From Dermatemys mawii (lineage: Eukaryota; Chordata; Testudines; Dermatemydidae), in the NCBI GenBank assembly GCA_007922305.1, contig ML677329.1, positions 267,990 to 331,989 of the forward strand: 64,000 nucleotides of DNA, read 5' to 3'. How positions within the stretch are numbered: position 1 is the stretch's first letter; each line of letters begins with the position of its first letter. A program made the translations under genes and the position numbers. The notes beneath the pieces were generated by a model that worked only from the letters and a program-made list of their open reading frames with translations, made no database searches and was not told the DNA's origin. Positions 1-8,712 of the stretch are shown here, piece after piece.

Positions 1-634
1 TAAGAACAAAGCCAAAGCATTATTTTCAAAACCTGATCTCCTGTTATTCCTAAAATTTTTGAGTGACCTGCTTATCAGCTGACATAGGTAATAGCAAAAT
101 CTTTAGTAACACTGGAGAGTCTTCTGAGGAAAACAGAATTGATACAACTGATACTATTTATAAACATGTTCTGTGGAGCTTTATTGTACCCATCTTCCCC
201 ACTGGAAATAACAATCTTCTATCAAAGAGAAACTGTTTTTTACTATATTTTTTAAAGGCCACTGAAAGAGTAACCTCACTATTAGTGGCAACCCTGTCAG
301 CATAGATATCTTGCTCTCTATCAGATCTTCTCACTTAAAAAGCTAGCTACTTTACATCTCAGACAGGACCTGAAATCATATTATGTGACCTCAAATAGTG
401 TCTCTAGAGAGAGAAGAGAGGAGTTAAAGAGAGTCAGATATGATCTACATTTAAAGAACAAACAACCAAGACTGGATTTGAATTCATTCCAGCCCTCATT
501 TGTTTTCATGCATCTGCCTGATAATCATACATTGCAGAGCCATGTTGCATCTACCATCACCCCCACTGGATTCACATGCAAGCAGGAAGACAATGGATAT
601 TCTCATGAAGTTTTCTCCTTCCATCCATAGGGCC
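1..634. other. AT-rich non-coding stretch
   Basis: No gene or recognised repeat is visible. The reading frames here are short, start without context and show no domain. Confidence 0.6.
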
Positions 635-1835
635 TGCCATGGTTATTCCTGAGGGAATTCTGTGGGACTGCACCTGCAGAACACACACAACCTCCACAGA
701 ATTCATGTACTTCCCTGAAGAAAATGGCAGGGAAGCAAAAGAAACCCACGTGGCGGGAGGCCAACCATGAGTGCAGTACTTGGGGGGGGGGGGGATTGCC
801 CCCCTGCACAGAGGGGAGGCATGGGAGCACACAAGATTATGTGTCACTGCTCCCCCCTTATTCCTGCAAGTGAAGAGCTGCCCAGCTGAAAGAGGCTGCT
901 TCAGGCCTGGCTGACTGCAGCTGAACGCAGCCTCCTGGGCCCTAGTGCCAGTCAGGCTCCCCTTCTGTGTGCTGGGAGCCTTACTGTTTTCTGTGCAACA
1001 GTGAGTGCTCATGGTAGGGCTGGGTAAGTAGAGGCAGGGGAAAAGAGTGAGGGGGAAGAGACAGTGAGGAAGGAAAGAGGTGGAATAAGGTAGGGGAAAG
1101 GACTGTGGAAGTGAGGGGAGGGGAGGGAAGGGAGCAGGGAGATAAGATGGGGGGGAAAAGGAGACAGGTGATGAGAGGGGAAGAAAGGGTGATAGGGGAA
1201 TCACGGAGGGAAGTGGGATCCTGGCATGCAGCATCCCCTTGGTAAGGGCTGTGGCTCCCCTGTTAAGCAGGCCCATCAAACCTTCACCCTGACAAGCTCT
1301 AACTCCCTATACCTGAACTTCCCAGACTGGCCTCCCACATTCAGATTATCACCCCACTGAGCCCCAACCAGCTGTACCTGGACCCCACCTCATTAACTTC
1401 CACCCCCCTCCATCGAGCCTCATCTTCCCACACCTAGACCCCTATGCTGAGTCCTAATCACAGTCCCCTTGCACCTGCACCCCGAACCCCCGAATGAGCC
1501 CCTGTACATCCAGATCTCCCACTGAGCTGACTGCACCGATAGCACCCCACACCTGGATCCCTCCACACTAAGTCCGTCCATACCTGGATCCTGCTGGGCT
1601 GAGCCTGCCCACCCACACGTGGTGCACTTGGCGCAGAGGTCCCAGGGTGTTTGGGCCCTGCCCTTGTACTGTGTCAGTGTTGGGTTCAGCCTCACTGCTG
1701 AGTCCTTGTACTATGGTTGGTGGGGGCTTCAGGGAGATCTCCCATCTCAGTACAGCCAGTGTCCTGTGCTCCCCAATGCCATGCTGGAGCCATATTTATT
1801 GACAAATAAAATTTTCTCTTCATGTGTCAGTATAA
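635..1835. repeat. unclassified GC-rich interspersed repeat
   Basis: Composition changes sharply at about 635 from AT-rich to GC-rich. The block holds a run of 13 G at 782-794 and a purine-rich G/A tract at about 1020-1200. From about 1290 to 1620 there is a degenerate series of C-rich units built around CCTGgACCCc and TGAGCCCc. It ends near an AATAAA-like stretch at about 1803. The long minus-strand frame across it encodes only proline/serine-rich low-complexity sequence and is not a gene. I believe this is an old turtle interspersed repeat but cannot assign a class. Confidence 0.45.
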
Positions 1836-1960
1836 CAATGCCTGCATCTGTAATTTTCACTCCACGCATCTGAAGAAGTGGGTTTTTTACCCACAAAAGC
1901 TTATGCCCAAATAAATCTGTTAGTCTTTAAGATGCCACCAGACTCCTTGTTGTTTTTGTT
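1836..1960 (+). repeat. short retroelement end with hammerhead-like core, copy 1
   Basis: Contains CTGAAGA at 1870-1876, a short hairpin (GTGGG...CCCAC), then the sequence leading into GCTTATGC and an AAATAAA stretch. The same layout recurs at 9804 and 19871. In this copy the GAAA of the core is mutated to AAAA. The order of motifs resembles the minimal hammerhead ribozymes known from Penelope-like retroelements; membership of that class is my inference. Confidence 0.5.
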
Positions 1961-2133
1961 ATCTAACATCCTGTTTGCTTTTTTGGCTGCTATTGCACAT
2001 TGAGCAGATGTTTTCACTGACCTGTGCACAGTGACATGGACATCTTTTTTTTCCTTAACAGTTACACGGTTTACACCCATCAACGTGTAAGTAGCTCAAA
2101 CCTTTCCTTTCAACATGCATCATCTTGCACTCA

Positions 2134-2310
2134 GGCCATGGTTACACTGGCACTTTATAGCGCTATAAAGCCCCTACGAGCGCTATAACCTACTCTCCGT
2201 CCACACTGGCAAGGCACTAATAGCGCTATAACCGCGGAGTTATAGCGCTATTATTAATCCACCTCCTCATGGGGAATAAGGGCTGTAGCCCACCTGCTGT
2301 AGCGCTACAG
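2134..2310 (+). repeat. left inverted terminal and subterminal region of element A
   Basis: After the terminal repeat there is a perfect 18-bp palindrome, CTTTATAGCGCTATAAAG (2153-2170). Further AGCGCT copies follow near 2180, 2223, 2245 and 2301, most within longer TATAGCGCTATA-type palindromes. These are good candidates for binding sites of the element's own Myb-like protein or transposase, and they sit just upstream of the Myb-like gene, so they may also act as its promoter control. Confidence 0.75.
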
Positions 2311-2601
2311 GAAGAATGTGGACACCCACTGCGTATTAATTGGCCTCCAGCCTGTCCCATAATTCCCGTTCGAGCCACTCTGGTCATCACTTGCAAACTC
2401 TTTTGTCCTGTCCTCAGGTGACCACACGTCAGACCCGCCCTTTAAAGTTCCAGGGAAATTTGAAAATCCCCTTCCTGTTTGCTCCAGCCAAGCGTGGCGT
2501 GCTCTCAGGGAATCCTTGCAAGTGATCATTCTCATTGATCTGATTGATTGCGTGGCGTGGTCTCAGGGAATCGTTGCAGGTGATCATTCTGATTGATCAT
2601 C

Positions 2602-4647
2602 ATGACTCCACGTGCCATGCCTCCTCGCAATACGCGATCCCCAGCATGGAGCAATAGTGAGGTGCTGGACCTCATCAGCTGCTGGGGGGAAGAGGCTGTT
2701 CAGTCTCAGCTGCGGTCTAGCCGCAGGAATTTTGACACCTATGGGCAGATATCACGGGCCTTGGCAGAAAGAGGCCATGAGCGGGACACTCTGCAGTGCC
2801 GTGTTAAGGTAAAGGAGCTTAGGAATGCGTATCGCAAAGCCCGCGAGGCAAACGGCTGCTCAGGGGCAGCCCCGGTGACTTGCAGATTTTATAAGGAGCT
2901 GCACGCGATACTTGGTGGTGATCCCACGGTCACTCCATCGACCACCACGGACACTTCCCAGCCCACCAGTGAAGGGGGGGGTGAGGAGGAGGATGAAGAG
3001 CAGGAGGATGAAGAGGAGGAGGAGGATGAGGACGAGGCAGCAGCGATCCAGGGCACGGAGGAGTCCCTGGACGCATGCGGCCAGGAGCTCTTCTCAACCC
3101 AGGAGGGCAGCCAGCCACAGCGTCCGGCGGTTGCAGGGGCCAGCTCAGCAGCGGATTGCAGAGGTAAACCTGCTTTTCTATGGGGAAGGCTGGCAGCTTG
3201 GGGTGGAAAGGGATGAGGGGGGCATTCCACCTGGTGCTCTGTTCAAGCCAGGAGGAGGGCGGGGGGCATGCAGTCAGGAGCTCTCCTCTAAAGCCAGGAG
3301 GAGGGCGGCCAGCCACAGCGTCCGGCGGTTGCAGGGGCCAGCTCAGCAGTGCATTGCGGCGGTAAAGCTGCTTTTCTATGGGGAAGGCAGGCAGCTTGGG
3401 GTGGAAGGGGATGCTTGCATGCTTGCCTACATGTGGAATAGTGCATTGATGTAGTCTATCACCTCGCGGTAGTCATCATCAGTAATCTCTTCAAAGGTTT
3501 CAATAAGAGCACTTGCAATGCGCCTGCGCAGGTTTCCCGGGAGAGCCAGCGTGGTCCCCGTCCCGGTCCCGGTCACTAGTCCCTGCCACTGTGCGACAAT
3601 GGGTGGGGGGAGCATTGCTGCACATAGGCACGCTGCATATGGCCCTGGGCGGAAGCCGCATCTTAATAAAATCCCTTCCCTTTGCTCCTCAGTGACTCGA
3701 AGCAACGAGATATCTTCCAGGACAAACACCTACGGAGAATGTTGGAACAGTGTTCAGAGTAGGGCTCCTGCCACTTCCCGGCACTCAACCCACCCCCTGC
3801 CACAGCTTTTCAGGGCAGGGAAAAAATCCTTCCCCCTGCCTGCTGCTCACACTGTGGCTCCTGCCACTTACCGGCACTCCCCACCCCCTCCCCCGCCACA
3901 GCTTTTCAGGACAGGGAAAAAATCATTTCCCTTGCCTCTGGAGTCCACTCACCATGGCAGGGGCTCCGTTGCTGTATCTGTGCTGTCTGCGGGACAGGCA
4001 AACAGGGAATGCGGGGGAATGATAGGCATGTCTGCTCTTTACAAGGGAACCACTGTGCAATGTATCTTTTTATTTTAGAAGGGTCGTCCTTCACCCCTTC
4101 GCCATCGCTCTTATCAACAGCTGAGAGGCTCAGGCGACTGAGGAAGCGGCCACGAAGGAGCAAAGAGGATCTTGTACAGCAAGTAATGCAACAGGCTGTA
4201 ACGGAGAATCGAGTTGCACAGAGGTGGAGGGAGAATGAGAGCAAGTTGAGGGAGAAGGCGCGGAAGGAGAACGCGATTCACCGCCGGGAAAGCACCGACA
4301 AGCTGCTCTCATTACTGCAGCTTCAATTGCAGACTATGCAGCGGCTTGTCACCCTTCAGGAGGAGAAGCTCCGCACCCACCACCCCAATTATCGTTTGCC
4401 CCAACTCCCTTCCCCTTCTTTGCCTCTGTACCCTCCAGGCCACTATCATCAGCCAAATGGTTATCACCATCCACAGCTGCCTCCAACCCCTCTGTCTTCA
4501 CCGAACAACCCCCAGACCCCAGACCATTATCCACTGCAGTCTACCCCTAATAACATGCCTTACTGGCCACCGCAAATGGGGTTCGGGGGACATGGCCACT
4601 GTGAGGGCACTGGAGACTCAGAGACCCGGACATACTCCGATCTCTGA
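2602..4647 (+). CDS. Harbinger Myb/SANT-like DNA-binding protein (two exons)
   Basis: Exons are 2602-3163 and 4079-4647, separated by a 915-bp intron with donor AG|GTAAAC and a pyrimidine-rich acceptor ending TTTTAG. Joined they give an unbroken frame of 376 residues. The start is the ATG at 2602. Residues about 10-95 form a trihelix Myb/SANT-like domain, with conserved Trp residues (PAWSNSEVLDLI, CWGEEAV), QCRVKVKELRNAY and a C-terminal CRFYKELHAILGG. An acidic Glu/Asp-rich tract follows. Exon 2 begins with a basic patch (LRRLRKRPRRSKE), continues as a probable coiled coil rich in Arg, Glu and Gln, and ends in a Pro/Tyr/His-rich tail. In Harbinger elements this protein binds the transposon ends and helps transposase enter the nucleus and act. 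No disabling change is seen. The intron contains a conserved antisense frame. Confidence 0.85.
3108..3412 (+). repeat. direct duplication spanning the exon 1 splice donor of element A
   Basis: About 100 bp around the exon 1 end (3108-3215) is repeated about 200 bp downstream (3308-3412), including the GCGTCCGGCGGTTGCAGGGG block and the CTTTTCTATGGGGAAGGC block. The second copy keeps a usable GT (GGCG|GTAAAGC), giving two candidate donors. I chose the first because it joins to exon 2 in frame. Confidence 0.75.
3427..3729 (-). CDS. conserved third Harbinger frame (element A copy), unknown function
   Basis: An open minus-strand frame of 100 codons lies entirely inside the Myb-like intron, on the transposase strand. 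I do not recognise the family. It aligns with the element B frame at 59655-59945: near the start DISLLRVT faces DITLLRIT, in the middle GPYAACLCAAM faces GRYAAMRCHAM, and both end at LF plus one or two residues. In this copy the frame opens at a GTG directly after an in-frame TAG, with no ATG before DISLLR. A run resembling a splice acceptor (CCGTAG) sits at that point, so this may be a downstream exon or a frame that has lost its start. The C-terminal third looks helical and acidic. A decayed relative lies at 41831-42059. Confidence 0.55.
   Translation of the reverse strand: MFVLEDISLLRVTEEQREGILLRCGFRPGPYAACLCAAMLPPPIVAQWQGLVTGTGTGTTLALPGNLRRRIASALIETFEEITDDDYREVIDYINALFHM
3763..3950 (+). 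repeat. two-copy tandem repeat, about 93-bp unit, in the element A intron
   Basis: The unit starting GCTCCTGCCACTT and containing CCACAGCTTTTCAGG and GGGAAAAAATC occurs twice head to tail (starts near 3763 and 3856). The two copies differ at several positions, so the duplication is not recent. Confidence 0.75.
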
Positions 4648-4736
4648 CTGACCCCACGACACCCCCATTGCACCTCCCCTGCCTTCCCCCTCACATGCAT
4701 CACAAGATTTTCTTTCAGCAACCGAAGTACCTGTTC

Positions 4737-4762
4737 AATAAATGAATTGTCTTCTTAATAAA
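4737..4762 (+). terminator. poly(A) signals of the element A Myb-like gene
   Basis: AATAAA at 4737-4742 and again at 4757-4762, 90-115 bp after the stop codon at 4645-4647. Confidence 0.7.
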
Positions 4763-4771
4763 TGGGGTTTT

Positions 4772-4777
4772 TTTATT
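4772..4777 (-). terminator. poly(A) signal of the element A transposase
   Basis: TTTATT on + reads AATAAA on -, 100 bp beyond the transposase stop. The two convergent genes end within about 40 bp of each other. Confidence 0.65.
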
Positions 4778-4876
4778 AAGTGTACATACATTATTACAGG
4801 CTACAGAAAAGCAAATGCCTGTTCCTGTTAAAAGAATGCTCCCTCCCTTCCTCCCTCCCTCCATCTGCACCTCACT

Positions 4877-6118
4877 TTAGAACTGGCTTTCAGCCTCAAA
4901 ATGCTCCCTCAAGGCTTCCCTGATCCTAACAGCCTCGCGCTGGTCCCCTCCATGAACCCTGCTCTCTGGCTGGGCATACGTGGCCTCCAGGCATTGAACC
5001 TCAGAGGACCATGCCTGAGTGAAGCCTTCGCCCTTCCGCTCACAAAGATTATGTAGGGCACAGCATGCGGAAATAACCGCGGAGATACTACCCTCGGCCA
5101 AGTCTAGCCTCCCATAAAGACAGCGCCAGCGCGCCTTGAGACGCCCAAAAGCACACTCCACAGTCATTCGACAACGGCTAAGCCTGTAGTTGAACCTTTC
5201 CTGACTGCTGTCCAGGCTCCCTGTGTACGGTTTCATGAGCCAGGGCATTAAAGGGTAAGCAGGGTCACCAAGAATCACTATGGGCATTTCCACTTCCCCC
5301 ACGGGGATCCTCTGGTCTGGGAAAAAAGTCCCGGCTTGCAGCTTCATGAACAGGCCGGTGTTGCGGAAGATGCGTGCGTCATGCACCTTTCCAGACCAGC
5401 CAGCGTTAATGTCAGTAAAACGCCCACGGTGATCCACAAGCGCCTGGAGAACCATGGAGAAGTACCCCTTTCGGTTAACGTACTCCTCAGCTAGGTGGGC
5501 GGGCGCCAGAATGGGTATATGGGTCCCATCTATCGCCCCTCCACAGTTAGGGAAACCCATTTCTTCAAAGCCAGCCACGATGTCATGCACGTTATCCAGA
5601 GTCATGATTTTTCGTAGCAGGATGCGATTAATGGCCCTGCACACTTGCATCAGCACAACTCCAACGGTCGACTTTCCAACCCCAAACTGGTTGGCCACCG
5701 ATCGGTAGCTGTCTGGGGTAGCCAGCTTCCAGATCGCGATAGCCACCCGCTTCTCCACCGGGAGGGCAGCTCTCAGTCTGGTGTCCTTGCGCCGCAGGGC
5801 AGGGGCGAGTTCAGCACACAGTCCCATGAAAGTGGCTTTTCTCATTCGAAAGTTTTGCAGCCACTGCTCGTCGTCCCAGACTTGCATGACGATGCGATCC
5901 CACCACTCTGTGCTCGTTTCCCGTGCCCAGAAGCGGCGTTCAACAGCCGTGAGCATGTCCGTTAATGAGACAAGAAGCTGTGTGTCGAATGCATTCACCG
6001 CTTCGATCTCGTCTTCAGAATCATCACTGTCATCCTGCATGTCAAGGAATAACTCCACTGCACACAGAGATGTGCTGGCGACAGTCGTCAGCATGTCCCT
6101 CAGCAGTTCTGGATTCAT
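4877..6118 (-). CDS. PIF/Harbinger transposase (element A), intact
   Basis: 413 residues from the ATG at 6118; the frame extends 26 codons further upstream but without an ATG. This is a DDE transposase of the DDE_Tnp_4 / HARBI1 family, which cuts and joins transposon ends in the nucleus. The N-terminal third has an acidic patch (DDSDDSEDE) and a helical segment with WDDEQWLQNFRM. A helix-turn-helix-like stretch covers PDSYRSVANQFGVGKSTV. The catalytic core keeps all expected residues: Asp197 in GAIDGTHIPI, the VHDARIF motif at about 245-250, Asp285 in ILGDPAYPLMPW, and Glu321 in VECAFGRLKARW. No stop or frameshift is present. It converges on the Myb-like gene, its expected partner. Element B encodes a close relative with the same 88- and 36-residue catalytic spacing. 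Confidence 0.92.
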   Translation of the reverse strand: MNPELLRDMLTTVASTSLCAVELFLDMQDDSDDSEDEIEAVNAFDTQLLVSLTDMLTAVERRFWARETSTEWWDRIVMQVWDDEQWLQNFRMRKATFMGLCAELAPALRRKDTRLRAALPVEKRVAIAIWKLATPDSYRSVANQFGVGKSTVGVVLMQVCRAINRILLRKIMTLDNVHDIVAGFEEMGFPNCGGAIDGTHIPILAPAHLAEEYVNRKGYFSMVLQALVDHRGRFTDINAGWSGKVHDARIFRNTGLFMKLQAGTFFPDQRIPVGEVEMPIVILGDPAYPLMPWLMKPYTGSLDSSQERFNYRLSRCRMTVECAFGRLKARWRCLYGRLDLAEGSISAVISACCALHNLCERKGEGFTQAWSSEVQCLEATYAQPESRVHGGDQREAVRIREALREHFEAESQF

Positions 6119-6374
6119 TGCAGCACTCGACAATGGAAGACGGAGCGTGCCTTGCTGAAACCCTTGAAAGATGGCGCCGGAGGTCGAAGGAAACACAGGG
6201 ATTGCTGGGATATGCCAAAAAGCATCATGGGTAGTTCAAACAGGATATAGAATGCCCCGCAAGTGACGCCCCCCCTACCACAAGCCATTGCGCCAGATCA
6301 GGAAGAGGTGTACTGTGGGATACATGCCCTAATGCGCTGCTCTTAATGCCGTATTAAGTGCCGCAAATGTGGCC

Positions 6375-6488
6375 ATGCTATAGCGCTGGAGCAGCTCAGT
6401 GTGGACATACAATAGTGCTATTATTATTGCTGTATAAGGCGAGCGCTATAAGCAATAGCGCTATAATTTTGTAAGTGTAACCATACCC
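6375..6488 (-). repeat. right inverted terminal and subterminal region of element A
   Basis: AGCGCT palindromes recur here (near 6382, 6443 and 6459), mirroring the left end. The last 19 bases are the inverted terminal repeat, followed by the TCA target duplication. This end lies upstream of the transposase gene. Confidence 0.75.
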
Positions 6489-6491
6489 TCA

Positions 6492-7701
6492 CATACAATT
6501 CATTTCTTCTGGCATAGTACTCAGATGTACCAATCAACAGGTTTCCTCACAGCATTCACTAACATGAAGAGTTTTGTATCATCTGTGAATGTTACAACTT
6601 CACAGTTAACCTCCTTATTCAAATAATTAAGTTAAACACCTGTTCTCGGTTGGATTGGGAATGGACATAATCCCATAGCAGCTGCACAGCCACTAATGTG
6701 TCAATGGGTTTGTTGGAGGTGGGGAGAGGGTTTCTCTATATCCCCTCCAATCTCAGTGACTTTCCTATGTAAAAAACATTTACTTGGCCACTGGAAGCAT
6801 TGGGGATAAAGGACTAGGAGACAGATGACAGCATTTGCCTCTCAGGAAGTTAAAAACAATTGCTGTGATTACAACAAAGATTATACAATTGTTCTTGACT
6901 GCACTTTTCTCTTTGGAAACATGAAATTGCCATATTTTACAACCTTATACTAAACTGCAACGTGATAAATTAACCAATAGAAAAGACAAACATTAAATCA
7001 ACACCAATTAAATGACTAAATTTAAAAAATGTTAAAAGAGGTTTTATTTAAATTCAAAAGAAGAATTGATCCCATATGGAGAGCACAGATCCTTTATGTG
7101 GCAGTTCATGAAAATTCCACATGCCTAATTTGAAAAGAAAACAAGATAAATCTTCTACAGCTTTCACTGATGTTCAGTTTCTACAGAAGAAAAGTGAATT
7201 GGTATAATGTGGGGGAATTTAACAATCATTTGATTTCACACCTGGTAGGTGCCGAAGGCAGTAGCCTAGAGAAGTCAGTGGTTTATATCAAGATAACTTA
7301 ATACAACCAGTATTTTGAAGAAAAAAAGTACCATCATTGTACTGGGTAGATTAGGATGAGTGAAATGAAGAAGTGTAGCCACAAATGTGTCAGTCAAAAG
7401 CTTTCTGCCAGTAGCAGTTATGTCCAATGCAAACTGCTCAGCCTATGAGCTAGAACACAAATCTCCCTTCAAATTGAATCCACACTGGTTCTTGAAATAC
7501 TGCCAGTGAAACCACTATCTCTAGACGTAAGAGTACACTGGTGAAGCACTTAAAGGAATTGGCAAAACAGAGGTGTACATTTATGCGTAGCACTCAAAGA
7601 ATAATGAGCACCAATAGGATGCAGTTCAAATAAAGCAACATGCTGATTCTGAACATCCCAAACTCTCTGTTGGTGTTTGAAATCCAGATCCCAATTTCAC
7701 A
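6492..7701. other. AT-rich non-coding stretch
   Basis: No gene or repeat that I recognise. It is anonymous intergenic or intronic sequence between element A and the hAT element. Confidence 0.55.
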
Positions 7702-7709
7702 CTTCAGAC

Positions 7710-8704
7710 CGGGGTGGGCAAACTTTTTGGCCCGAGGGCCACATTGGGGTTAAAAATGGTGCGGAGGGCCAGGCAGGGAAGCCTGATCCCGCCCCTTATC
7801 CAGCCCCCACCCACTTCCTGCCCCCTGACTGCCCCCTCAGAACCCACGACCCATCCAACCCCGCCCCTGCTCCTTGTCCTGTGATTGCCCCCTCCAGAGA
7901 CACCCCCCCACTTTAACTGCCACCCCGGAAACCCACCTCCTAAGCCCCCCTGTTCTTTGTTCCCTGACTGCCCAATCCCAAGATTCCCCTACCCTAACCA
8001 CCCCCCACACCCTACCCCCCCCTTAAACCCCCCCAACTTTGTTCCCTGACTACCCCTTCTGATATCCCCCCACCCCACCACTTAACCCCCCCTCATCCCT
8101 GCTTACCTTAATCAGCCGGGTGCTCCTCCACCTGTGCCCGGCCAAGGAGCGCAGGGCCCAGTGGCTCCCCCCGCTGGACCTGGCCCCCAGCCCAGGAGCA
8201 TGGGGTCCCGCGGCTCCCTGCACTCGACCCAGCCCCAGGCTGGGGAGCACACGGCCCAGCGGCTCCCCGTGCTCCACCCAACCCCCGGCCAGAGAGCGCA
8301 AGGCAGGCCCGGCCTGGGAGCGTGGGGCCCCGCGGCTCCCGTGCTCCACCCAGCCCCCGGCCAGGGAGCGCGGGACCGTGCAGCTTTCCGCTCTCCAGCC
8401 AGCCCCCGGCTGGGAAGCGCAGGGCGGAGCGGCTCCCCACGCTCCACCCAGCCCCCAGCCAGAGAGCACAGGGCGGACCCAGCCCGGGAGCACGGCGCCC
8501 CACAGCTCCCGCACTCCACCCAGCCCCTGGCCCGGGAGTGCTGGGCAGGGCCGGTTGGGAGCATGGGGACTCACGGTCAGCTGGCCAGCCAGGCCCTTGG
8601 ACCAAGAGGCCAGAGGCCCCGTGTCCCCAGCCCAAGCTCGCGGGCCGGATGAAAACGGCCGGTGGGCCACATGTGGCCGGCGGGCCGTAGTTTGCCCACC
8701 CCTG
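7710..8704. mobile_element. non-autonomous hAT-like element carrying a minisatellite
   Basis: Inverted ends read CGGGGTGGGCAAACT on the left and, on the opposite strand, CAGGGGTGGGCAAACT on the right. They are flanked by near-identical 8-bp duplications, cttcagac (7702-7709) and ctttagac (8705-8712), which is the hAT pattern. The ends also share GGCCCG and GGCCACAT. The GC-rich interior has no transposase. The long frames in several phases on both strands are translations of the repeat array, not genes. Confidence 0.85.
8223..8560 (+). repeat. GC-rich minisatellite inside the hAT-like element
   Basis: Units beginning CTCCACCCAGCCCC (with variants) start near 8223, 8272, 8344, 8393, 8442 and 8514. 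The spacings are 49, 72, 49, 49 and 72 bp, so two related unit lengths alternate. Each unit also carries a GGGAGCrc block. Confidence 0.8.
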
Positions 8705-8712
8705 CTTTAGAC

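Larger units (their letters stand above)
3164..4078 (+). other. intron of the element A Myb-like gene
   Basis: Canonical GT...AG intron. It holds two separate sequence duplications (about 3108-3412 across the donor; about 3763-3950) and an open antisense frame at 3427-3729. The matching intron of element B is 914 bp, almost the same length, although the sequences have diverged. Confidence 0.8.
2134..6488. mobile_element. PIF/Harbinger DNA transposon, element A, apparently complete
   Basis: The 4355-bp element is bounded by imperfect inverted ends: GGCCATGGTTACACT on the left, and GGGTATGGTTACACT on the right read on the opposite strand. It is flanked on both sides by TCA (2131-2133 and 6489-6491), a 3-bp target duplication as expected for Harbinger. 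It carries a spliced Myb/SANT-like gene on + (2602-4647), a DDE transposase on - (4877-6118) and a third frame on - inside the Myb intron (3427-3729). The first two genes converge, with poly(A) signals between them. Both main frames are open, so the element is young or was recently active. Element B (56829-60990) has the same plan but different ends, so the two represent separate subfamilies. Confidence 0.9.

Noticed and set aside
572..1279. Long minus-strand frame of 235 codons
   Set aside because: Proline/serine-rich translation of a purine-rich tract within a repeat; no domain, no splice or promoter context.
2889..3316. Frames overlapping Myb exon 1 in other phases
   Set aside because: Shadows of the acidic repeat-rich exon; polyserine and polyproline only.
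5454..6234. Plus-strand frames over the element A transposase
   Set aside because: Antisense shadows of the intact transposase; unlike the third frame they are not preserved in element B.
8223..8560. CRISPR-like array
   Set aside because: Direct repeats vary in unit length and sequence with no constant repeat/unique spacer pattern, and the genome is vertebrate.
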